64,000 nucleotides of DNA from Actinomycetota bacterium (GTDB lineage: Bacteria > Actinomycetota > Geothermincolia > Geothermincolales > RBG-13-55-18). The notes under the pieces are model-generated. The model was not told the DNA's origin and made no database searches. It was given only the letters and a program-made list of their open reading frames with translations. The stretch spans positions 83,095-147,094 of the forward strand of contig JASEFK010000003.1 of NCBI GenBank assembly GCA_030019255.1, written 5' to 3'. How positions within the stretch are numbered: position 1 is the stretch's first letter; the number at the start of each line of letters is the position of its first letter. Positions 58,724 to 64,000 of this stretch are shown piece by piece. The position numbers and the translations under genes were made by a program.

Positions 58724-60394
58724 TCAGGGTGCCGTTCCCAGACTGTTGTGCCCTCCCTCCCAGGCCTGGTGATATAGGAAGTACATGGAACGCTCCGCCA
58801 CCAGGCCCCGGTCCGATTCCACCCGGAGGGAGACGTCCCTGCCCTCTCCCACCTCCCGGTTCACGAAGAGGGTGGCGCGCCGCCGCGGCGGCACCTCCAA
58901 TTCCTCTCCCTTCGTTTCCCCGTCGGGAAAGGCATAGGTGATGCTCACCCGCGCCGTCTCCTCGCCGGGATTGAAGAGGAGAAGCCACTCCTCGAATCCG
59001 GCGCGGGTGCACCCCTCGGCGAAGTACCAGTCCTGGGAGGGAGCGGCGGCGCCCACGGTAATGTGGCCGCCGTCCCACATGCCGCCGTAATTGAAGTACA
59101 TGGGGCGTTCGGCGACGATGGGGCGGTCGGAATGCACGGCCAGGGCCACGTCACGCCCCGGTCCCACCTCCTGGTTGACGAAGATGGTGCGGCGCCTCCC
59201 CGCGGGCACGGTGACCTGGCTCCCTTTCTCCTCCCCTCCTTCGAGGTGGTAGCGCACCTGGACGGCGGCATCCTCGGTACCCGGGTTGGCCAGGCACAGC
59301 CACTCCTCGAATCCAGCGTGGGTGCACCCCTCGGCGAAGTACCAGTCCGGGGAGAGGGAGGGGACGCCCACGGTGATATGGCCCCCGTCCCACATGCCGC
59401 CGTAATTGAAGTACATGGGGCGTTCGGCGACGATGGGGCGGTCGGAATGCACGGCCAGGGCCACGTCACGCCCCGGTCCCACCTCCTGGTTGACGTTGAC
59501 CGTGTACCGTTTCCAGGCCGGGACGGTATAGCTTCGGGTCTCCGAGTCGCCGTCGCCGAAGAGGTAATCCACTTCCACCGCGGCCTCCTGGGAACCCGGG
59601 TTGGCCAGGCACAGCCACTCCTCGAATCCGGCGTGGGTGCACCCCTCGGCGAAGTACCAGTTCTGCGAGGCCTCCAGCGCCGGGGCGGAGCAATGGCCAC
59701 CCAGCCAGTCCGTGCCGTACCGGAAATAGACGGAGCGCTCGGCGTAGATCCTCTCCGTGGCGGTGACCTGCAGGGCCACGTCCCGGTCGGAGCCGATCTC
59801 GGAGTTCACGTAGACGTTGGTGCGGGAATGGGCGGGGAGGTTGTAATAACGGATGCGGTTGGCTCCCTGGGCCACCATGTAGGTCACGGTGACCGTGTAC
59901 TGACTGTCATGGGGGTTGAAGAAGGTAAGCCATTCCTCGAACCCCGACCGGGTACACCCCTCGGCGAAGTAGGCGGGCACGGCCTGGGGCTGCTCATAAA
60001 CGGTGAAGGGATAGGGGTTGCTGGAGCCCATGAGGGTGGTCACCACCACCGGGCCGCTGGTGGCGCCCTCGGGGACCATCACCACGATGTAGGTGTCCGT
60101 CCACAGGACGGCCGTCCCGGCGTCCACGCCGTTGAAGGTCACCGTGCTCACCGTCGGTACTTGCATGGGCCCGAAGTTCGTACCCTGGATGGTCACCGGG
60201 GTCCCCGGCCAGGCTGCGGAGGGCAAGATGTTTTCGATGACCGGAACCTGCTGGGCGACCACATCTTCCGCATCCGCACGCGCTCCTGCGCCTTCATCAG
60301 GCGCCGCCGCGGCGGGCGGCATGAGAAGGAGCAATGTGGCCAGCGTGATGAGCATCCCCCAAAAGAGGCGGCTTCGACGCGCAGAGGTGTTCAT
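58724..60394 (-). CDS. Secreted IPT/TIG plus DUF5719-like repeat protein
   Basis: 556 aa from ATG 60394, with GGGGAGGCCC before it. The signal peptide (LFWGMLITLATLLLLMPPAAAA) has an Ala-rich cleavage site. Residues about 50-135 form an IPT/TIG immunoglobulin-like domain (ILPSAAWPGTPVTIQGTNFG). Four repeats of about 105 aa follow, each starting YFAEGCTxxGFEEWL and ending in ERxxYFxY. Cysteine in each repeat start is conserved. Such repeats occur in actinobacterial cell-surface proteins, like DUF5719. No LPxTG signal or membrane anchor is seen, so it is probably secreted. Repeats 2 and 3 share near-identical DNA. The function is probably adhesive or structural. Confidence 0.88.
   Translation of the reverse strand: MNTSARRSRLFWGMLITLATLLLLMPPAAAAPDEGAGARADAEDVVAQQVPVIENILPSAAWPGTPVTIQGTNFGPMQVPTVSTVTFNGVDAGTAVLWTDTYIVVMVPEGATSGPVVVTTLMGSSNPYPFTVYEQPQAVPAYFAEGCTRSGFEEWLTFFNPHDSQYTVTVTYMVAQGANRIRYYNLPAHSRTNVYVNSEIGSDRDVALQVTATERIYAERSVYFRYGTDWLGGHCSAPALEASQNWYFAEGCTHAGFEEWLCLANPGSQEAAVEVDYLFGDGDSETRSYTVPAWKRYTVNVNQEVGPGRDVALAVHSDRPIVAERPMYFNYGGMWDGGHITVGVPSLSPDWYFAEGCTHAGFEEWLCLANPGTEDAAVQVRYHLEGGEEKGSQVTVPAGRRRTIFVNQEVGPGRDVALAVHSDRPIVAERPMYFNYGGMWDGGHITVGAAAPSQDWYFAEGCTRAGFEEWLLLFNPGEETARVSITYAFPDGETKGEELEVPPRRRATLFVNREVGEGRDVSLRVESDRGLVAERSMYFLYHQAWEGGHNSLGTAP
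59071..59495. repeat. Near-identical internal DNA repeats
   Basis: Bases 59071-59180 and 59386-59495 are essentially identical over 110 bp, offset exactly 315 bp (105 codons). They encode the same stretch of adjacent protein repeats, including the VHSDRPIVAERPMYFNYGG block. Such identity implies recent duplication or gene conversion. Confidence 0.9.
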
Positions 60395-60557
60395 GGGCCT
60401 CCCCCCCGAATCATGTCCATCCAATCTTTATATAATGAACCGGGGCGCTTCCGAAACCCCGCCCGCCGCGGCCCCTCGAACACCCGCCCGGAGGGCTGCA
60501 TTCCCATTATAAACCCAGGGCCACCGAAAGACCGCTTTCCGCGGCGGGTGCGCAATT

Positions 60558-60626
60558 CCTTTCCGGTCGGCGGCGGTTTTGCGATGAGCAATCAGTTCCC
60601 TTTCCGGCCGGCGGCGGCTTTGCGAT
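60558..60626 (+). repeat. 28-bp direct repeats upstream of signalling operon
   Basis: Units 60558-60585 and 60599-60626 share TTTCCGG, C or G variants and GGCGGCGG then TTTGCGAT; a weaker third unit begins near 60533. The second unit ends 34 bp before the receiver gene start, where AATAATAA follows. They may form alternative hairpins in the leader. Confidence 0.7.
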
Positions 60627-60659
60627 AATAATAAGGGCGGCGGATAGAAAGGGTTGCCG

Positions 60660-61580
60660 ATGCAAGGAAGGATTCTCATCATCGACGACGAGCCCGAGAT
60701 ACTCCACGCCGTCAAGTTCTACCTCGAGGACGAGGACTTCGAGGTCCACGTGACCACCGACGGGACCAGGGCCGTGGAGCTCGCGGAAGCCCTTCGCCCG
60801 GACCTCATAATTCTGGACGTGATGATGCCGGTCCTGGACGGCATCCAGGTCTGCCGCCAGCTGCGCTCCCGCACCCGCACGCGCATGATCCCCATCATCT
60901 TCCTCACCGCCCGGGAATCGGTGGAGGACAAGATACAGGGCCTGGAGGCGGGCGGGGTGGATTATATTACCAAACCTTTCGTAAACCAGGAGCTCCTGGC
61001 GCGCATCAGAGCTCACATCCGCCACAGCCGGGAAAACCTGGCCGGACACCCAGTCACCGGGCTCCCTGGAGCCTCCACGGTGGAGGGCGAGGTGAACCGC
61101 CGGCTGCAGCAGGGCAGGATATTCGCCGCCGTGTTCGCCGAGGTGGACCACCTGCAGGAATACCGTGAGGCCTACGGGGTGAGCCGCAGTGACCGCCTGC
61201 TTCTGCGCCTCTCCAGGATGTTCGAGGAGGAGATGAAGGCTCTGCCCGAGGAGGAGGGATTCCTGGGGCACCCCGCCTACTACGATTTCGTCCTCCTCTG
61301 CCCCCCGGAAAAGGCGGAGCCCCTGTGCGCCCGACTGGTGGAGCGCTTCGAGGCGGAGAAGGACCAGTTCTACCTGGAGCAACACCGCAAGAGGGGCGAG
61401 CTCGTGTACTACGACTACCGGGGGAACACGGTGAAAGCCCCCCTGGCCAACCTGGTGCTGGGCGGGGTCTGCAATTCCCGCCGGTTCGTGACCACTTACA
61501 CCGCCCTGGCCGAGTGGTCGGCCCAGGCGCTCATGAAGGCCCGCTCCTACGGCAGGAGCGCGTATGTCCTGGAGGAATGA
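60660..61580 (+). CDS. Response regulator with degenerate GGDEF-like output domain
   Basis: 306 aa. The receiver has Asp9, Asp10, phosphoacceptor Asp53 (ILDVMMP) and Lys105 (TKPF). From about 140, HPVTGLPGASTVEGEVNRRL, then FAAVFAEVDHLQEYREAYG and DRLLLRLSRMFEEEM copy the N-terminal half of GGDEF domains (LTGLPN, DxDxFK, GD). The active GGDEF loop is replaced by HPAYYDFVLLCP. So a phosphorylated receiver probably steers a catalytically dead, perhaps nucleotide- or protein-binding domain. AAAGG precedes ATG 60660. The stop overlaps the next gene as ATGA. Confidence 0.85.
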   Translation: MQGRILIIDDEPEILHAVKFYLEDEDFEVHVTTDGTRAVELAEALRPDLIILDVMMPVLDGIQVCRQLRSRTRTRMIPIIFLTARESVEDKIQGLEAGGVDYITKPFVNQELLARIRAHIRHSRENLAGHPVTGLPGASTVEGEVNRRLQQGRIFAAVFAEVDHLQEYREAYGVSRSDRLLLRLSRMFEEEMKALPEEEGFLGHPAYYDFVLLCPPEKAEPLCARLVERFEAEKDQFYLEQHRKRGELVYYDYRGNTVKAPLANLVLGGVCNSRRFVTTYTALAEWSAQALMKARSYGRSAYVLEE

Positions 61581-62272
61581 GGGTGGCCGGAGAACTGGTC
61601 CTGGTGGTGGACGACGAGCCCAACATCGTGGAGCTGGCCCGCCTCTACCTGGAAAAGGAGGGCTTCCGGGTGACCGAGGCGCGCAGCGGGGAGGAGGCGC
61701 TCCGCCTCTTCGAGGAGCTGCACCCGGCCCTCATGGTCCTGGACATCATGATCCCCGAACCGAACGGGTGGGAGGTGTGCCGTCGCATCCGCTCACGCTC
61801 CACCCTGCCCATCATCATGCTCACCGCCCGGGAGGACGAGGTGGACAAGGTGGTGGGACTGGAGCTGGGGGCAGACGACTACCTGACCAAGCCCTTCAGC
61901 CCCCGGGAGCTGGTGGCCAGGGTGAAAGCGGTCCTGCGCCGCACGACGTACTCGGGGGAACCCCGGGACGTACTCCACGCCGACGACCTGGTTATCGACG
62001 CCTCCCGCCGCAGGGTCTTCCAGCGGGAAAGGGAGGTGGAGCTGACCCCCCGGGAATTCGATCTCCTCTACACCCTGGCCCTCAACCGCGGCATCGTGCT
62101 GAGCAGGGAGAAGCTCCTGGAAAGGGTCTGGGGATACGACTACTACGGGGACACGCGGACCGTGGACGTCCACATCCGTCACATAAGGGACAAGCTGGGA
62201 GACAACCCGCAGGAGCCCCGCTACCTGGAGACGGTATGGGGAGTCGGGTACAAGTTTCGGGAAGGTAAGTGA
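61577..62272 (+). CDS. OmpR/PhoB-type response regulator
   Basis: 231 aa. Receiver with Asp12, Asp13, Asp56 (MVLDIMIP) and Lys105 (TKPF); C-terminal winged helix with LTPREFDLLYTLALNRGIVLSREKLLERVWGY and TVDVHIRHIRDKLGD plus VWGVGYKF. It should bind DNA as a phosphorylated dimer. Start ATG 61577 lies in the ATGA overlap with the upstream receiver protein, ribosome site GGAGGA. Its stop overlaps the kinase start, so the three genes form one tightly coupled unit, and the kinase at 62272 is the natural phosphodonor. Confidence 0.93.
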   Translation: MRVAGELVLVVDDEPNIVELARLYLEKEGFRVTEARSGEEALRLFEELHPALMVLDIMIPEPNGWEVCRRIRSRSTLPIIMLTAREDEVDKVVGLELGADDYLTKPFSPRELVARVKAVLRRTTYSGEPRDVLHADDLVIDASRRRVFQREREVELTPREFDLLYTLALNRGIVLSREKLLERVWGYDYYGDTRTVDVHIRHIRDKLGDNPQEPRYLETVWGVGYKFREGK

Positions 62273-63756
62273 TGGGGTTCCACCGCAGAAGCAAACCCCT
62301 TTTCCGCTCCCTGCGCGCCCGCTTCCTCTTCCACTTCCTCCTCCTCACCGCCCTCAGCCTCCTGATATTCGGCTCCCTCTTCGCTTACTTCATCTGGAGG
62401 GAGAACCGGCGCCTCCTTGAACGGGCCCGCTCGGAGCTGGTGGAGCAGGCCAGGGAGATGGCCAACGACCTGCAGTTGGCACTCTCTCTATCTCGTCGCT
62501 ACCCGGAAGCGCCGCTGCTCAACCTGGAACGCCTGGCCCAGCTGCTGCGTCTGGAGGGCAAGCTCATAAACGCCTTGAGCCTGGTGGTCGACCGAGAAGG
62601 ATCCGTCGTCGCGCCACGCCTCCTCGCCCCGCGCGTCCCTCGCCGCCTGGACACCAACCTGCTGGCCGAGGACGAGGTCAGGGCGCAGGAAACGGAACTC
62701 CCCCAACTCGGTAAGGTGATGGTGGTTTCCCTGCCGCTGGCCCAGCCGGGCCTGGAGGGCAGGGAGGAATACTTCAACTTGGTGGTCATCAAGAGCACCG
62801 GAGAGCTGGTTACCTCCCCCGCCTCCACCCTCACCCGCTACCTGGCCCTGGCCGGCGGCGTGGCCCTGGCGGTCAGCGTTCTCCTGGCCCTATACCTCAG
62901 CAATTACGTGTCCCGTCCGCTGCACCGCCTCAGTCTGGCCGCCTGGGACCTGGCCCACGGCAACCTGGAGCGCAGGGTGGATGTCTCCGGCGGGGATGAG
63001 ATCGCCAGGCTCGCGGAGTACTTCAACTACATGGCGGAGAGGGTAGCCCTGAGCGCGCGCCTGCAGAAGGAATTCGTGGCCAACGTCTCCCACGAGATAC
63101 GCACCCCCCTGACCTCCATCGAGGGGTTCTCCCAGGCCCTCCTGGACGGGGTGGTGGAGAGCGAGGAGGACCGCAGGCGCTACCTGGAGATCATCGTCCG
63201 GGAGTCCAGCCGGCTGAAGAGAGTCCTCTCCCAGCTGCTGGCCCTCTCCCGCATCGACACGGGGGCCTGGGCCCTCCATCCCTCCCCCCTCTCCCCGCGC
63301 GCCTTCCTCGAGGGGCTGGCGGAGAAACTGCGCCCCCGGGCGGAGGAAAAGGGGCTGGAGTTCTCCCTGGAGCTCGCCGAGGGGCTCCCGGAGCTGGAGA
63401 CGGACGCCGATGCCCTGGAACAGGTCCTGACCAACCTGGTGGACAACGCGGTGAAGTTCACACCGCCGGGGGGAAAGGTCACCCTCTCCGCCGACCTCAT
63501 GCCCGCCGGCGACCTGCGCATCCAGGTTCGGGACACGGGGAATGGCATCCCGCCCGAGGATCTGGAGAGGGTTTTCGACCGCTTCTTCCGGGTGGATCGT
63601 TCGCGCTCCCAGGATCATGGGGGCTCCGGCCTGGGGCTGGCCCTCTGCCGGGAGCTGGTGACCCTCCTGGGAGGGGAGATCACCGCCTGGAGCGAGCCGG
63701 GCAGGGGGAGCGTCTTCACCGTGGACCTTCCGGAGCGTCCTCCCCGCGGGAGGTGA
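62272..63756 (+). CDS. HAMP-domain sensor histidine kinase
   Basis: 494 aa. First membrane helix near 18-42 (FLFHFLLLTALSLLIFGSLF), an extracytoplasmic sensor of about 150 residues, a second helix (YLALAGGVALAVSVLLALYL), HAMP (SRPLHRLSLAAWDLAHGNLERRV), H-box FVANVSHEIRTPLTS with His274, N-box NLVDNAVKF, G1 DTGNGIP and G2 GGSGLGLALC. PhoR/ResE-like. GTG 62269 and ATG 62272 compete; AAGGT spacing favours ATG. It overlaps the OmpR-type gene stop, and mutM starts three bases after its own stop. Confidence 0.93.
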   Translation: MGFHRRSKPLFRSLRARFLFHFLLLTALSLLIFGSLFAYFIWRENRRLLERARSELVEQAREMANDLQLALSLSRRYPEAPLLNLERLAQLLRLEGKLINALSLVVDREGSVVAPRLLAPRVPRRLDTNLLAEDEVRAQETELPQLGKVMVVSLPLAQPGLEGREEYFNLVVIKSTGELVTSPASTLTRYLALAGGVALAVSVLLALYLSNYVSRPLHRLSLAAWDLAHGNLERRVDVSGGDEIARLAEYFNYMAERVALSARLQKEFVANVSHEIRTPLTSIEGFSQALLDGVVESEEDRRRYLEIIVRESSRLKRVLSQLLALSRIDTGAWALHPSPLSPRAFLEGLAEKLRPRAEEKGLEFSLELAEGLPELETDADALEQVLTNLVDNAVKFTPPGGKVTLSADLMPAGDLRIQVRDTGNGIPPEDLERVFDRFFRVDRSRSQDHGGSGLGLALCRELVTLLGGEITAWSEPGRGSVFTVDLPERPPRGR

Positions 63757-63758
63757 GC

Positions 63759-64000
63759 ATGCCCGAACTCCCGGAGGTGGAGATAGTCCGCCGTCAGCTG
63801 GACGAGGAACTCGGGGGGGCGTGCATCGCAGCGGTGGAGGTCCTCCTGCCTCGTTTGGTAAAATATCCCAATCCAACCTCTTACCGCCGGGGGCTGCGGG
63901 GAAGGACGGTCCGGGGGGTAGGACGCCGGGGAAAATACCTCCTCATCCACCTGGACGATGATCGTATCCTGGTCATCCACCTGGGAATGACCGGATCCCT
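63759..64000 (+). CDS. mutM: Formamidopyrimidine-DNA glycosylase, 5' part (runs off window)
   Basis: MPELPEVEIVRRQL is the invariant Fpg/MutM start; Pro2 is the Schiff-base nucleophile and Glu3 the proton donor. LRGRTVRGVGRRGKYLLIHL and LVIHLGMTGSL (with the conserved Lys and catalytic-loop Met/Gly) confirm the family, which excises oxidised purines such as 8-oxoguanine. The start follows the histidine kinase stop by two bases with GGGAGGTGAGC before it, so it may be expressed with the sensor operon. Only about 80 residues are inside the window; the zinc finger end is not seen. Confidence 0.95.
   Translation, partial: MPELPEVEIVRRQLDEELGGACIAAVEVLLPRLVKYPNPTSYRRGLRGRTVRGVGRRGKYLLIHLDDDRILVIHLGMTGS

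Noticed and set aside
59063-60628. 521-codon plus-strand frame over the secreted repeat protein
   Set aside because: Its apparent repeats mirror those of the real minus-strand gene, which has signal peptide, TIG domain and ribosome site.

Overview
The window is GC-rich (roughly 65 percent by eye), gene-dense DNA. It looks like a chromosome segment from an anaerobic, possibly thermophilic, deep-branching actinobacterium, perhaps of the Geothermincolia type; that placement is inference. Supporting features are a very long UPF0182 membrane protein, a GerMN-domain lipoprotein, a sortase, DUF5719-like surface repeats, B12-binding radical SAM proteins, many Fe-S proteins and fatty acyl-AMP/CoA ligases, strong GGAGG ribosome sites mixed with GTG and TTG starts, and one apparently leaderless promoter. 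I saw no phage, integrase, transposase or CRISPR array.

Layout. 0-10 kb: small membrane and unknown proteins, a membrane-fused FAD oxidoreductase overlapping a metallophosphoesterase, a lone receiver protein, a B12-radical SAM enzyme, a coiled-coil lipoprotein, a DUF72 protein and a HEPN-like protein. 10-12.5 kb: a DapF homologue with both catalytic cysteines changed to serine, facing an FmdE-like protein; two inverted copies of a 120-bp terminal-inverted-repeat element flank the pair. 12.5-21.8 kb: a double-VOC protein, DUF2804, MetF-like, two tandem PHP proteins, an alpha/beta hydrolase, a glycosyltransferase and a flavodoxin. 22-29 kb: an acyl-CoA catabolism cluster (acyl-CoA synthetase, two-subunit CoA-transferase, amidohydrolase, a decayed FAD oxidoreductase, SDR).

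29.5-33.9 kb is the most system-like part. A TTGACC-17-CATAAT promoter is overlapped by an 18-bp palindrome typical of TetR operators. It drives three paralogous cysteine-rich ferredoxin-like proteins and a TetR regulator that is translationally coupled to the second paralogue. A convergent fatty acyl-AMP ligase follows. 37-46.5 kb: SDR, DUF6125, DUF169, a frameshifted zinc-ribbon membrane protein, a MoxR-type ATPase with its VWA partner (NorQ/NorD or CbbQ/CbbO type), an MFS transporter and an ATC-hydrolase-like protein. 47-49.3 kb: a GerMN lipoprotein, then a remnant of phosphofructokinase and a frameshifted class II aldolase, both also missing key residues. 50-64 kb: a second B12-radical SAM enzyme, initiator tRNA, sortase, a double zinc-ribbon protein, UPF0182, sirtuin, a repeat-rich secreted protein, a three-gene signalling operon (receiver plus degenerate GGDEF, OmpR-type regulator, histidine kinase) and the start of mutM.

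A recurring theme is short imperfect direct duplications (offsets about 70-140 bp) in leaders and intergenic regions, together with several disrupted genes. Some disruptions lie at G or C runs, so assembly error must be excluded for those. All functional calls rest on reading translated motifs; no database search was possible.
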